Below, in pieces: positions 20,407 through 29,109 of a stretch of DNA of 64,000 bases. Numbering within the stretch: position 1 is the first letter of the stretch; each line of letters begins with the position of its first letter. The notes below the pieces were generated by a model, which saw nothing but the letters and a program-made list of their open reading frames with translations, searched no databases and had not been told where the DNA came from. The DNA is from Roseateles sp. SL47 (GTDB lineage Bacteria; Pseudomonadota; Gammaproteobacteria; Burkholderiales; Burkholderiaceae_C), in NCBI RefSeq assembly GCF_026625885.1, contig NZ_CP113068.1, positions 6,076,001 through 6,140,000 on the forward strand, in the 5' to 3' direction. The position numbers and the translations under genes were made by a program.

Positions 20407-22182
20407 TTAAAAACTTTCATCCACGGCCTGGAGCTTCTGGGCCGCGACGATCTGTGGCTTGACTTCCAGGTCCGGCGGCTCGCCCAGCAGGCGCAGCGTT
20501 TGGGCCACCACCTGGCTGAACACCGGGCCGGCTACGGCACCGCCGAAATACTGGCCGTTTTTCGGCTCGTCCACCATCACCGCCACGATGATGCGCGGCT
20601 TGGAAATGGGGGCGATGCCCACGAACCAGGAACGGTATTTGTTGCTCGCATAGCCCTTGCCTTCCTGCTTGTGGGCCGTGCCGGACTTCCCGCCCACGCT
20701 GTAGCCGGGCACCATGGCCTGCGGAGCCGTGCCGCCGGGGCCGGCCGCCATCTGCAGCATTTCGCGGATCTGGGCTGCGGTCTTGGGCGAGAACACCTTG
20801 ATGCCGGTCACCGGCTCGTCCGGTGACCGCTTGGTCATGGTGACGGGAATGATGTCGCCCTCGCGCGCAAAGACGGTGTAGGCGCGGGCCAGTTGCAGCA
20901 GCGAGGCGGACAGGCCATAGCCGTAGCTCATGGTGGCCTGCTCGATCGGCCGCCAGCTCTTGTAGGGACGCAACTTGCCGGTCACCGCGCCGGGGAAATT
21001 GATCTGCGGGCGCTGGCCCAGGCCGATCGCGGTGAACATGTCGTACATCTCGCGCGGCTGCATCATCAGGGCCATGCGGGCGGCGCCGATGTTGCTGGAC
21101 TTCTGGATCACCTGCTGAACGGTCAGATCCCCGTGCGGATGTGAATCCGTCGGGGACCAGCCGGCAATCACCACGCTGCGGGGACCGGTGCTCAGCACCG
21201 TGTCCGGCCTCACGCGACCGGTTTCCAGCGCCAGGCCGGTGGTGAACGGCTTCATCGTGGAGCCGGGCTCGAAAACGTCGGTCAGCGCGCGGTTGCGCAG
21301 TTGCTCGCCGGAGAGATTGGTGCGGCGGCCGGGATCGTAGCTCGGATAGTTGGCCAGGGCCAGGACCTCGCCCGTGTGCACATCCAGCACCACCACCGAA
21401 CCGGCCCGGGCGTTGTTCTCCGCCACCGCATCGCGCACCCGTTGATAAGCGAAGAACTGGACCTTGGCGTCGATGGAGAGCTCGATGTCCTTGCCGTTCA
21501 GCGCCGGCACCTGCTCACCGATGTCTTCCACCACCCGGCCCAGGCGGTCACGCACCACCGAGCGCGAGCCGTCGCGGCCCTGCAGGTCCTTCTGGAAGGC
21601 GAGTTCCACGCCCTCCTGGCCCTTCTCCTCGAGATTGGTGAAGCCGACGATGTGTGCAGCGGCTTCGCCTTCGGGATATTGGCGCTTGTATTCGCGGTCC
21701 TGGAAGATGCCCTTCAGACCCAGTTCCTTGATCTTGGCGGCGGTCTGGTCATCGGCCTGACGGCGCAGGTAGACAAAGCGGTTGGATGGGTCCAGCCGCT
21801 TCTCCAGCTCGGCGTAGGAGATGCCCAGAATCTTGGCCAGTTGGCGGCGCTTGTCCGGGTCGTTGTCCACGTCCTTGGGGAAGGCCCAGATGGACGGCAC
21901 GGCCACGCTGGCGGCCAGCACCTGGCCGCTGCGGTCGCTGATCTTGCCGCGGCTGGCGGGCACTTCCATCTTGTGGGCGTAGCGTGCTTCACCCTGGCGC
22001 TGGAAGAAGTCTTCGCCAATCAGTTGAATGTAGGCGGCACGCCCCAGCAACCCGACGAAACCCAGGCCCACCAGGGCCACCAGGAAACGCGAACGCCACG
22101 GCGGCGTCTTGGACGCCAGCAGCGGGCTGCTGGAGTAACTGACACTGCGCGTGGCGGGGTTGGAGCGCTTGCGGCCGATCAT
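20407..22182 (-). CDS. ftsI: Septal peptidoglycan transpeptidase FtsI (PBP3)
   Basis: Class B penicillin-binding protein that cross-links septal peptidoglycan together with FtsW. It is 591 aa: a short cytoplasmic tail, one transmembrane helix (about residues 32-53), then the pedestal domain starting with the conserved ASRGKISDRSG. In the transpeptidase domain the catalytic serine is S308 in STMK, with SSN at 362-364 and KSGT at 499-502. Only the standard motifs are seen. It overlaps ftsL by 4 nt. Confidence 0.98.
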   Translation of the reverse strand: MIGRKRSNPATRSVSYSSSPLLASKTPPWRSRFLVALVGLGFVGLLGRAAYIQLIGEDFFQRQGEARYAHKMEVPASRGKISDRSGQVLAASVAVPSIWAFPKDVDNDPDKRRQLAKILGISYAELEKRLDPSNRFVYLRRQADDQTAAKIKELGLKGIFQDREYKRQYPEGEAAAHIVGFTNLEEKGQEGVELAFQKDLQGRDGSRSVVRDRLGRVVEDIGEQVPALNGKDIELSIDAKVQFFAYQRVRDAVAENNARAGSVVVLDVHTGEVLALANYPSYDPGRRTNLSGEQLRNRALTDVFEPGSTMKPFTTGLALETGRVRPDTVLSTGPRSVVIAGWSPTDSHPHGDLTVQQVIQKSSNIGAARMALMMQPREMYDMFTAIGLGQRPQINFPGAVTGKLRPYKSWRPIEQATMSYGYGLSASLLQLARAYTVFAREGDIIPVTMTKRSPDEPVTGIKVFSPKTAAQIREMLQMAAGPGGTAPQAMVPGYSVGGKSGTAHKQEGKGYASNKYRSWFVGIAPISKPRIIVAVMVDEPKNGQYFGGAVAGPVFSQVVAQTLRLLGEPPDLEVKPQIVAAQKLQAVDESF

Positions 22183-22484
22183 GGCGACGCTCCGGCCGTC
22201 CGGGGTGCGCTGGCGCCTTGCGCCGGGGCCTCCGGGTTGAAGGTGATGGCCGGCGTGATGGGGCGCATCTTCAGCCGCTCACGCGCCACCTGCTCCACCC
22301 GGAGATTGGTGGCCTGGGCCTGACGGTCGGCCAGCAGCTTCTGATAATCCGCATCCAGCCGGCGGGCTTCGGTTTGCGACCGGTCCAGCTCGGTGAACAG
22401 ACGGCGCGCTTCATAGGCGCTGCGCACCATGTAGATGCCGGACGCCAGCACAGCCGCCATCAGGATCAGGTTCAGACGCGTCAT
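22179..22484 (-). CDS. ftsL: Cell division protein FtsL
   Basis: Small bitopic divisome protein that forms a complex with FtsB and FtsQ and activates FtsWI. It is 101 aa, with a transmembrane segment at about residues 4-22 and then a periplasmic coiled coil (EARRLFTELDRSQTEARRLD onward) ending in a Pro/Ala-rich tail. It is recognised mainly by position between rsmH and ftsI plus this architecture. Its ATG shares one base with the rsmH stop (TGATG). Confidence 0.93.
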   Translation of the reverse strand: MTRLNLILMAAVLASGIYMVRSAYEARRLFTELDRSQTEARRLDADYQKLLADRQAQATNLRVEQVARERLKMRPITPAITFNPEAPAQGASAPRTAGASP

Positions 22485-23479
22485 CAGCGCCGCCCTCCCC
22501 GCCGCTGCTTGCCGGTGGATTCAGGGGCCGGTGGCGGCAGCGGGGCATCGGTACGTTCCGCCACCCGCAAAATGGCCGAGCGTGAACGCGGATTGGCCCG
22601 CACCTCACCCTCCGAGGGCTTGATGCGGGCAATGGCCGTCAGCGCCAGCGGCTTGGGGGCCGCAAACGGCGCACGGCGATCGACTTCATCCTTGCTGTGG
22701 GCGGTGATGAAGTTCTTGACGATGCGGTCTTCCAGCGAATGGAAGCTGATGATAGCCAGCCGCCCCCCCGGCACCAGCCGGGCCAGTGCGGCATTCAACC
22801 CCTGCTGCAGCTCCTCAAGCTCGGCGTTGACGAATATCCGTAAAGCCTGAAATGTGCGCGTTGCAGGATCCTGGCCCGGTTCGCGGGTTTTGACCGCACC
22901 AGCCACGACTTGGGAAAGCTCGGCGGTGCTTCGTACAGCACGCCCGCTTTCCCGGCGAGCAACAAGCGCCTTTGCAATCGGCAGAGCAAACCGTTCTTCC
23001 CCATAGTCGCGAATCACCGTGGCGAGTTGAGTGACATCCGCCCGCGCCAGGAACTCGGCGGCACTTTCGCCGCGCGTGGTGTCCATGCGCATGTCCAGCG
23101 GGCCATCGAAGCGGAAGCTGAAGCCCCGCTCCGGGTTGTCGATCTGTGGACTGGAAACACCCAGGTCCAGCATGACGCCGTGCACCTGGTTGACGTGAAG
23201 AGCATCCAGCTGCGCCGCCATGTCGGCAAACGGGGCGTGGCAGATGGAGAAACGCGGGTCATCGACCCGCGTCTGACCGGACGTGGCGGCCGCGACCGCT
23301 TCCGGGTCGCGGTCGATGGCAATCAACCGCCCCGGGTCGGACAACCGTGAAAGCAGCAGACGTGAGTGGCCCCCGCGGCCGAAAGTTCCGTCCACATAGA
23401 TGCCGGCGGGATCGTTCAGGACGCCATCAACCGTTTCCTGCAGCAGGACGGTGGTGTGGGTGAAAGGGGTGGCGCTCAT
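22484..23479 (-). CDS. rsmH: 16S rRNA (cytosine1402-N4)-methyltransferase RsmH
   Basis: SAM-dependent methyltransferase (formerly MraW) acting on C1402 of 16S rRNA. With ATG 23479 it is 331 aa; this start shares one base with the mraZ stop (TGATG), and the open frame upstream of it lies inside mraZ. Motifs: [13 protein letters not shown], the SAM loop [25 protein letters not shown], and the C-terminal block [14 protein letters not shown]. The basic C-terminus (KQRRGGRR) is typical. Confidence 0.97.
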   Translation of the reverse strand: MSATPFTHTTVLLQETVDGVLNDPAGIYVDGTFGRGGHSRLLLSRLSDPGRLIAIDRDPEAVAAATSGQTRVDDPRFSICHAPFADMAAQLDALHVNQVHGVMLDLGVSSPQIDNPERGFSFRFDGPLDMRMDTTRGESAAEFLARADVTQLATVIRDYGEERFALPIAKALVARRESGRAVRSTAELSQVVAGAVKTREPGQDPATRTFQALRIFVNAELEELQQGLNAALARLVPGGRLAIISFHSLEDRIVKNFITAHSKDEVDRRAPFAAPKPLALTAIARIKPSEGEVRANPRSRSAILRVAERTDAPLPPPAPESTGKQRRGGRR

Positions 23480-23907
23480 CAGAAGCTGAAATCCTTGAGC
23501 GCATCCGGCAGTTCGGACTGCATGACGGCGGCTTCGTGGGCGGCATAGGCTTGCGCGTCCCACAGTTCAAAGTGGCTGCCCATCCCGAGCAGCATGACGT
23601 CTTTCTGGAGGCCTGCGGCCGCGCGGAGCTCGGGGGCGACGAGCACGCGGGCGGCGGAGTCGATCTCGACATCCTGCGCATTGCCCAGAAACACACGCTT
23701 CCAGCCGGCGGCGGACATGGGCAGTGCGGCCACACGATCGCGGAATTGCTCCCAGGCTGGACGGGGGAAGACCATGAGGCAGCCTTCCGGGTGCTTGGTG
23801 AGCGTGAGCTCACCGTTGCACAGTGCTTGCAGGACTTCGCGGTGCCGTGCAGGGACGGTCAAGCGCCCCTTGGCGTCCAACGCCAAGGCACTCGCCCCTT
23901 GAAACAC
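23479..23907 (-). CDS. mraZ: Transcriptional regulator MraZ
   Basis: AbrB/SpoVT-fold DNA-binding protein that binds repeated TGGG boxes in front of the dcw cluster and represses it. Two copies of the swapped-hairpin motif are visible: [20 protein letters not shown] near the N-terminus and [20 protein letters not shown]. The usual N-terminus is MFQGAS; here the equivalent codon is GTG 23907 (142 aa). An in-frame TTG at 23976 would lie in the -35 box and is rejected; a GTG at 23919 is another possibility. The start lies only 8 nt from the last box, so no clean Shine-Dalgarno is left. Confidence 0.93.
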   Translation of the reverse strand: MFQGASALALDAKGRLTVPARHREVLQALCNGELTLTKHPEGCLMVFPRPAWEQFRDRVAALPMSAAGWKRVFLGNAQDVEIDSAARVLVAPELRAAAGLQKDVMLLGMGSHFELWDAQAYAAHEAAVMQSELPDALKDFSF

Positions 23908-23914
23908 GACATTC

Positions 23915-23948
23915 GCCACTTTGCCCCACCAAATTGCACTTTCTCCCA
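23915..23948 (-). promoter_or_regulatory. MraZ box (TGGG repeats, 10-nt period)
   Basis: Read on the minus strand, TGGG, TGCA, TGGG and TGGC begin exactly 10 nt apart (plus-strand positions 23945-23948, 23935-23938, 23925-23928 and 23915-23918). Known MraZ operators are TGGG repeats with this spacing. Two units match perfectly and two are degenerate. The array begins at the last base of the -10 box and runs almost to the mraZ start, consistent with autorepression. Confidence 0.85.
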
Positions 23949-23976
23949 CTTTAATGGCGGCCAGTGCTCCGGTCAA
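23948..23976 (-). promoter_or_regulatory. Sigma70-type promoter of the dcw cluster
   Basis: Minus-strand -35 TTGACC (23976-23971), a 17-nt spacer and -10 TAAAGT (23953-23948). The predicted transcript starts near 23941, giving a leader of only about 34 nt before the mraZ GTG, most of it MraZ box. Confidence 0.85.
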
Positions 23977-24034
23977 GAAAATCCGGCGTTTTTCCCAATC
24001 AAATCAACTACTTAGCTTCGGTTCTGAAGCGATC

Positions 24035-24068
24035 CACAAAAACAAAAGTCCTTCAAAATGAAGGACTT
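24035..24068 (-). terminator. Rho-independent terminator insulating the dcw promoter
   Basis: Perfect 10-bp stem AAGTCCTTCA/TGAAGGACTT with a 3-nt loop. On the minus strand it is followed by TTGTTTTTG (plus-strand 24038-24047). It would stop transcripts arriving from the hydrolase gene at 24290 just upstream of the dcw promoter. The rest of 23977-24289 is comparatively AT-rich and shows no gene I can support. Confidence 0.8.
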
Positions 24069-24289
24069 AAATAGGGCTGTGCAAGTGATGGATCAACTAA
24101 AACTCAGGATGTACCAACAAGAAACAATCGCCGAGTCGGGCAACCGCGACCCAGCGATGGTCAACCTTGCGGATCACTGCCCCTACTTCACACCGTCTCA
24201 TGACAAGTTCGGGCAATTGACGGCAAAAGGGGGACAAACTGACATTTTTGTCAACTCGGTGTCGCCCCTGAGGTCCGACAGAGGGCCGC

Positions 24290-25495
24290 TCAGACGGGCG
24301 CCTGCCACCATGCGTCCGTGGCGGCCGGCTGATGGATGTCCACAGGGGCGCCCATGATGGGCGTCACCAGTTCCACCGACCGCAGCCGCGCCAGCGCCTG
24401 GATACGCTCGAACGGGTCCTGCCAGCGGTGCATGGCCAGGTCGAAGGTGCCGTTGTGGATGGGCATCAGGCGGCGGCCACGCAGATCCAGGTGGGCTTGC
24501 AGCGTCTGCTCCGGCTGCATGTGGACATAGGGCCAGCGGGCGTCGTAGGCGCCGGTTTCCATCAACGTCAGGTCGAAACCGCCGAAGCGCTCGCCGATGG
24601 CCTTGAAGCCGTCGAAATAGCCGGTGTCCCCGCTGAAGAAAATACGCAGGCCGGCGTCTTCAATGACCCACGAGGCCCACAACGTGCTGTTGCGGTCCCA
24701 CAGGCTGCGGCCGGAGAAATGCTGAGCCGGGGTGGCGGTCAGGGTCACACCGGAGACGGTCGTGGCCTGCCACCAGTCCAGTTGCTGCACCTTCTCGGCC
24801 GGCACACCCCAGTCGATCAAGCGCTGGCCCACCCCCAACGGCGTCAGGAAATGCCGCACCTTGGGCGCCAGCGCCTTGACGGTGGCTTCGTCCAGATGGT
24901 CGTAGTGGTCATGGGACAGGATCACCGCCTCCAGTTCCGGCAGGTCCGACAGCGCCATCGGTGGTGCATGGAAGCGCTTGGGGCCAGCGAAGGAGAACGG
25001 CGAAGCCCGCTCGGAGAACACCGGATCCGTCAGCCAGAAGCGGCCTTGCAGCTTCAGCAGCACGGTGGAATGACCCAGGCGAAACAGCGTGCGGTCCGGC
25101 GCGGCCAGCAACTGGGCCTGGGTGATGGGCTGGACCGGGACCGCCTGCCCGGTGGTGGGCATGGTGCCAGCGGGCTTGCGGAACATCACATCCCAGAACA
25201 GCCCCAGGGTCTTCCAGAAGCCCTGCTTGGGCTCGACGGCAGCGTTGTGGAACTTGCCATCGGCGTCGCGGCGGTAACCGGCTGACGAAGCGCTGGCCGA
25301 CGCTCCAACGACCACTGATGCGCCCATCGACGCGCCCGGCCGTGCAGCCGATGACAAGTCGCCACTGGACCCAGGGGCCGCGTCCACAGGGGCGACGCTG
25401 GGGTGCCGGGGGGCAGAGAGAGAAACAGTCACAGCAACAACTCCCACAAAACAGATCAGGGCCGCCGACGCACGGCGGATGGCAGAACGGGACAT
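24290..25495 (-). CDS. Metallo-beta-lactamase-fold hydrolase, UlaG/NAPE-PLD-like, exported or lipid-anchored
   Basis: Metal-dependent hydrolase of unknown substrate, 401 aa. The start chosen is ATG 25495 with GGAG upstream; a TTG 12 codons earlier is rejected. Residues about 8-27 form a signal peptide or membrane anchor, followed by an Ala/Ser-rich linker to about 65. The metal-binding signature is ILSHDHYDHLDEATV. Later ligands include the His of TPAQHFSGR, Asp in FFSGDTGYFDGF and the His of PIHNGTFDLA. The block FRLGHSTVLLKLQGRFWLTDPVF and the overall pattern match the NAPE-PLD/RomA-like branch, which acts on phospholipids in eukaryotes. It is divergent from a TetR gene with a palindrome between them, so it is probably TetR-controlled. 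Confidence 0.88.
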   Translation of the reverse strand: MSRSAIRRASAALICFVGVVAVTVSLSAPRHPSVAPVDAAPGSSGDLSSAARPGASMGASVVVGASASASSAGYRRDADGKFHNAAVEPKQGFWKTLGLFWDVMFRKPAGTMPTTGQAVPVQPITQAQLLAAPDRTLFRLGHSTVLLKLQGRFWLTDPVFSERASPFSFAGPKRFHAPPMALSDLPELEAVILSHDHYDHLDEATVKALAPKVRHFLTPLGVGQRLIDWGVPAEKVQQLDWWQATTVSGVTLTATPAQHFSGRSLWDRNSTLWASWVIEDAGLRIFFSGDTGYFDGFKAIGERFGGFDLTLMETGAYDARWPYVHMQPEQTLQAHLDLRGRRLMPIHNGTFDLAMHRWQDPFERIQALARLRSVELVTPIMGAPVDIHQPAATDAWWQAPV

Positions 25496-25539
25496 CGGCA
25501 CTCCGGACGACTGGCCTTGACACTTGCCCAAACAAGTGC

Positions 25540-25570
25540 ACTACACAGTGTAGTTTCGGATGCAGTGTAG
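25540..25570. promoter_or_regulatory. Probable TetR operator between the hydrolase and tetR genes
   Basis: Perfect 7-bp dyad ACTACAC-A-GTGTAGT at 25540-25554, followed by another half-site GCAGTGTAG at 25562-25570. It lies in the 119-nt divergent spacer. A minus-strand promoter candidate (TTTACT, 17 nt, TACACT with the -10 at 25564-25569) overlaps the second half-site. The same half-site recurs at 29110-29136. Confidence 0.7.
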
Positions 25571-25614
25571 GCAGGGCCACCCAAAAAGTAAACTCCCGCG
25601 TGTAACATAGGCCC

Positions 25615-26316
25615 ATGTGCCCCGACCTGCCCCTGTCCGCTTCCAACACCGCCCCCGCCCCCGCCTCCGCCTCCGGCTCTGCGGCCGGGGACGCGAGCCC
25701 GCTTCGCCTGACCGACCGCAAGCGGCAAGCCATCGTGGACGCGGCCATTGCCGAGTTCCGGGAATACGGCTTTGAGGTGGCCAACATGGACCGGATCGCG
25801 GCCCGGGCGCAGGTCTCCAAGCGCACCGTCTACAACCACTTCTCCGGCAAGGACGCTCTGTTCGAAGCCATCGTGGAGCGGCTCTGGTCTTCCACCAAGG
25901 ACGATGTGGAAGTGCCCTATCAACCCACGCAGCCGCTCCGGCCGCAGTTGATGGCGCTGATCCAGAAAAAGCTGGGGATGATGAATGACGAGCAGTTCAT
26001 CAACCTCGCGCGGGTGCTGATTGCGGAGGCCATCCACACCCCGGAGCGGGCGCGCGAGATGCTGGCCCGGCTGGGCAGCCGGGAAGAAGGGGTCACCGTC
26101 TGGGTGCGGGCTGCCGTCGAGGATGGGCGCTTGAATGCGCCCGATCCGGTCTTTGCGTCCGCCCAACTTCAGGCGCTGGTAAAGGGCTTTGCCTTCTGGC
26201 CGCAGATCACCATGGGGCAGCCGCATCTGACTGAAGCGGAGCAGCAACGGGTGGCGGCCTCCACCGCCGACCTGTTCCTGCGCAGCTACGCGGCGGCGCG
26301 CGAGACCAGCCCGTGA
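25615..26316 (+). CDS. TetR/AcrR family transcriptional regulator
   Basis: One-component repressor of 233 aa. A low-complexity Ala/Pro/Ser leader (residues 8-28) precedes the TetR_N helix-turn-helix: RQAIVDAAIAEFREYGFE, then MDRIAARAQVSKRTVYNHFSGK (about residues 37-80). The C-terminal ligand domain resembles the AefR-type group (ARVLIAEAIHTPERAREM). No good ribosome binding site is visible before ATG 25615, so the leader may be mis-called and translation could be leaderless or weak. Context suggests it represses itself and the divergent hydrolase gene, and perhaps the MFS/oxidoreductase pair. Confidence 0.9.
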   Translation: MCPDLPLSASNTAPAPASASGSAAGDASPLRLTDRKRQAIVDAAIAEFREYGFEVANMDRIAARAQVSKRTVYNHFSGKDALFEAIVERLWSSTKDDVEVPYQPTQPLRPQLMALIQKKLGMMNDEQFINLARVLIAEAIHTPERAREMLARLGSREEGVTVWVRAAVEDGRLNAPDPVFASAQLQALVKGFAFWPQITMGQPHLTEAEQQRVAASTADLFLRSYAAARETSP

Positions 26317-26440
26317 GGCGCGCAGGCGCCCCGGCGCGGTCCGCTCTCGAAGCAAACACACGGCATCACCCTGAGCCCAACGGATCCGTGCCGGACGGGC
26401 AACACGCCGCTGCTTGCCGCACGTGCGCCTGATTCACGGC

Positions 26441-26490
26441 CAGGGCCGCCGAAGGGCGCCGAGGGCCGCCGAGGGCCGCCGAGGGCCGCG
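26441..26490. repeat. 10-nt tandem repeat, five units
   Basis: Five consecutive 10-nt units of the form GAGGGCCGCC, two perfect and three with one or a few changes, lie directly 3' of the carbonic anhydrase stop and downstream of tetR. The period is not a multiple of three, so this is a non-coding repeat between two convergent genes. Confidence 0.85.
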
Positions 26491-26494
26491 AGCT

Positions 26495-27475
26495 TCAGTT
26501 GGACTCTTTGATCAACCGGCCGGACCCCGCCTGCAACGGGCGGGCATTCATCGGATAGAGCCGCGAGAAGATGGAAATCTGTTGGGTGGAGAGTTGCACC
26601 GGTTGGCGAAGCACCATCCACAACACGCCTTCGCTGCAGGGCGGCACGGTCAATGAGCCCATGTAGGTGAAGTAGGCCTTGTCCTTGGGCAGCAGTTGGC
26701 CCAGGTCGATGGTGACGGGTGCGTCGTAGCTCTCGCCGCGCTCCAGCGGCAGATAGTTCCAGATGGTCTGGATCAGCGGCTGGTCCTGCCCCCGCTCCAG
26801 CAGCACGGCGATCACGGCCAGCCGGCCGTCGGCGTCCTTGTGCACCAGGTGGGCCACCATGTCGTATTGACGGCCGTTGATGCGTTCTTCGCTGGGGCGG
26901 TGGAAGTGGAACTGCTGCAGTTCAAAGCGACGCCCCATGATCTCGATGAAGTTGCCGGACGACACGTTGACTTGGATGGTGTGCCCGTTGTCCACCACGG
27001 AGAACCGGCTGGCGTGATAGTCGAACCGGATGGCTTCCTGGTCCACCCGGATGGTGTCGCGGATGTCGATCGGGCTTTGCCGGGTCCCAATGGCGCATTG
27101 ACGCCATTCAGGCAACAGCTGGCCCCAGCGGTCCGGGCCATTCTCACCGGTGTAGGACCAATGCGGCTCCGGCCGAGCGGCCGAGGCGGCCACGGCGACG
27201 GACGGCAGCGTGGTGGACTTGCCAGCGCCGCGACGCGGGCGGTCGTCCTTGTCCTTGGTCTCCTTGCCGTCCTTGGCACCCTTGGCGCCTGCACCCTGCT
27301 TGGTGCTGCTGCTGATGTCCTCTTTCAGACGCTCGGCGAGCCGTTGGCGGAGTTGCTCCGGCGATTCTTCCGCCTGGGCATGCGCACGGGGCAGCGCGCC
27401 CATCGCCAGGGGTAGCGCTGTGCAGACAGCAATCAGGGCAGACAGCCAGCGACGGCCACCAGCAATGGACAACAT
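26495..27475 (-). CDS. Alpha-class carbonic anhydrase, exported
   Basis: Zinc enzyme interconverting CO2 and bicarbonate, expected in the periplasm. The start is ATG 27475 with GGAG upstream; the frame runs further 5' but that part is repeat-derived. A signal peptide covers about residues 1-34 (LIAVCTALPLAMGALPRAHA). A charged Lys/Asp linker follows (about 55-90). The catalytic domain begins at HWSYTGENGPDRWG. Zinc ligands H190 and H192 lie in QFHFHRPSEE and H209 in VAHLVH; the SPIDI segment and SLTVPPCSEGVLW are also classical. At 326 aa it is longer than the usual 220-250 because of the linker. No partner genes are nearby. Confidence 0.95.
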   Translation of the reverse strand: MLSIAGGRRWLSALIAVCTALPLAMGALPRAHAQAEESPEQLRQRLAERLKEDISSSTKQGAGAKGAKDGKETKDKDDRPRRGAGKSTTLPSVAVAASAARPEPHWSYTGENGPDRWGQLLPEWRQCAIGTRQSPIDIRDTIRVDQEAIRFDYHASRFSVVDNGHTIQVNVSSGNFIEIMGRRFELQQFHFHRPSEERINGRQYDMVAHLVHKDADGRLAVIAVLLERGQDQPLIQTIWNYLPLERGESYDAPVTIDLGQLLPKDKAYFTYMGSLTVPPCSEGVLWMVLRQPVQLSTQQISIFSRLYPMNARPLQAGSGRLIKESN

Positions 27476-27671
27476 GGCAAGACTCCGGACGGCGAGCGGC
27501 TCCTGTTGGGGAACAGGGCCCAAAGGGCGACAAGTTGACGCCGCATTCCTTATTGTCGGCAACGCGGCTGGCGACTTGAGTGGGTTGAGTTCGCAGAACG
27601 GCACAACCAGTGCACGGCGCGGCTCCAAGTGGGCATCACCACGGACTTCCTGAACCCGCAGCGAGTCCAAT

Positions 27672-27779
27672 GATCGGGATGATCGGGATGACCCGGATTG
27701 GCCAGATGACCTGGATCCCCCGAAGCGCTCGGAGCGCTCGAAGCGCCTGAAGCGTAGGAAGCCTCCGAAGCGTGCGACG
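27672..27779. repeat. Degenerate 9-nt tandem repeat array
   Basis: About twelve consecutive 9-nt units in one register. They begin GATCGGGAT, GATCGGGAT, GACCCGGAT and drift into CGCTCGGAG/CGCTCGAAG-type units. The first type is the same sequence family as the repeat at 36034-36096. It lies between the carbonic anhydrase start and the MFS stop. Some frames read as tripeptide repeats, but none has a convincing start or ribosome binding site. Confidence 0.75.
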
Positions 27780-27795
27780 CCATCAACGCGCCTGC

Positions 27796-29001
27796 TCAGA
27801 GCATCTCGCGCCGGATCCAGACCCAGGCGCCCAGCCCGATGCACAACAAGCCGGTGGAGGCCAGCGCCAGCACCAGCGTGGAATGCATCACCAACGGCAC
27901 CAGCACACCGGCCACCAGCCCGTTCGCCGCGCTGCCCACACACGCCTGCAGCGACGACGCCATGCCGCGCCGTTCCGGCGCCTGGTCCAGCACCATCAAG
28001 GTCACCACCGGCACCATCAGCGCCCAGCCGAAGGCGAAGCCGCCGATCAGCGGAAAACTCCACCAGGCACTCAGCGGCAACAGCAGGTTGCCCGCAATGT
28101 TGAGCAGCGAGGTGGACACCATCACCAGAAAGCCATGGCGGATCTGACGGCTGGGGGGAATGCGTCCCGCCAGCCGTCCGCTGAGCCAGGCCCCACCCAT
28201 GATGCCGCCGATGGTGAAGAGGAAGAAGATGAAGAACTGCGTCGGCGCCAGGCCCAGATGCTCACCGAGGAACACCGGTGCCGCCAGCACATAGAGGAAC
28301 ATGCCATTAAACGGAATGCCGCTGGCCAGCGTGAGAAGCAGGAAGCGCCGGCTGCTGAACAAGCTGGCATAACCCCGCATCAGCGCCCGCACGTTGAACG
28401 GCTGCTTGTGATCCTTGTGCAGGGTTTCCGGCAGCAGCCGCCAGTTGGAGACGAACAGCAGCGCACCCACCAGGCTGAGGAACCAGAAGATGGCGTGCCA
28501 GTCGGCATGTGCAAACAAGAAACCACCGATCATCGGTGCGATGGCGGGCGCGAGGCCGAAGAAGATCGTCACCTGGGACATGACACGCTGCGCCTCGGAA
28601 GGCGGGAACATGTCACGGATGATGGCGCGAGACACCACCACCCCTGCGCCGGCCGACAGGCCCTGCACCACCCGCCAGAACACCAACTGGCCGATGCTGC
28701 CCGCCAGCGCGCAACCCACCGATGCAAGCGTGAACACCGCCATGCCGGCCAGCACCACCGGGCGGCGCCCGAAGCTGTCGGACAGCGCGCCGTGGAACAG
28801 GTTCATCACCGCAAAGCCAAGCAGATAACCGGACAGCGTCTGCTGCATTTCCACCGGTGTTGCATCCAGGGCATGCGCAATGCCGGAGAAGGCAGGCAGG
28901 AAGGTATCGATGGAAAACGGCCCCACGGTGGCCAATGCCGCCAGAAGGATGGAAAGCGCCCAGCGGGGGGCGCGCCAAAGTTGGCTGGCTTGTGGATTCA
29001 T
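27796..29001 (-). CDS. MFS drug-resistance exporter, Bcr/CflA type
   Basis: Twelve-helix inner-membrane drug:proton antiporter, 401 aa with start ATG 29001; upstream in-frame codons lack a ribosome binding site. Family features: TVGPFSIDTFLPAF in the first helix, the loop motif LSDSFGRRPVVLAGM between helices 2 and 3, and QGLSAGAGVVVSRAIIRDMF in helix 5. These match the Bcr/CflA branch, known for bicyclomycin and chloramphenicol export; the actual substrate here is unknown. It is divergent from a Gfo/Idh/MocA oxidoreductase, and the spacer holds a dyad like the TetR operator at 25540. Confidence 0.93.
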   Translation of the reverse strand: MNPQASQLWRAPRWALSILLAALATVGPFSIDTFLPAFSGIAHALDATPVEMQQTLSGYLLGFAVMNLFHGALSDSFGRRPVVLAGMAVFTLASVGCALAGSIGQLVFWRVVQGLSAGAGVVVSRAIIRDMFPPSEAQRVMSQVTIFFGLAPAIAPMIGGFLFAHADWHAIFWFLSLVGALLFVSNWRLLPETLHKDHKQPFNVRALMRGYASLFSSRRFLLLTLASGIPFNGMFLYVLAAPVFLGEHLGLAPTQFFIFFLFTIGGIMGGAWLSGRLAGRIPPSRQIRHGFLVMVSTSLLNIAGNLLLPLSAWWSFPLIGGFAFGWALMVPVVTLMVLDQAPERRGMASSLQACVGSAANGLVAGVLVPLVMHSTLVLALASTGLLCIGLGAWVWIRREML

Positions 29002-29109
29002 GCGGGGATGACCTGCAACATGGGGGTCATAGGCCGACAGCCGCACAAGAAGTGCGCATGTCGCCCATGCAATCAAATGGGGAGTCAGATGGCGGATAAG
29101 CGGCGCACG

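Noticed and set aside
23908-23976. Longer MraZ starting at TTG 23976.
   Set aside because: It would put the start codon in the -35 box of the predicted promoter; the family N-terminus aligns with the GTG at 23907.
24058-24357. Plus-strand frame of 99 codons beginning in the terminator stem upstream of the dcw promoter.
   Set aside because: No ribosome binding site, starts in the hairpin loop, and its 3' end overlaps the hydrolase gene in antisense.
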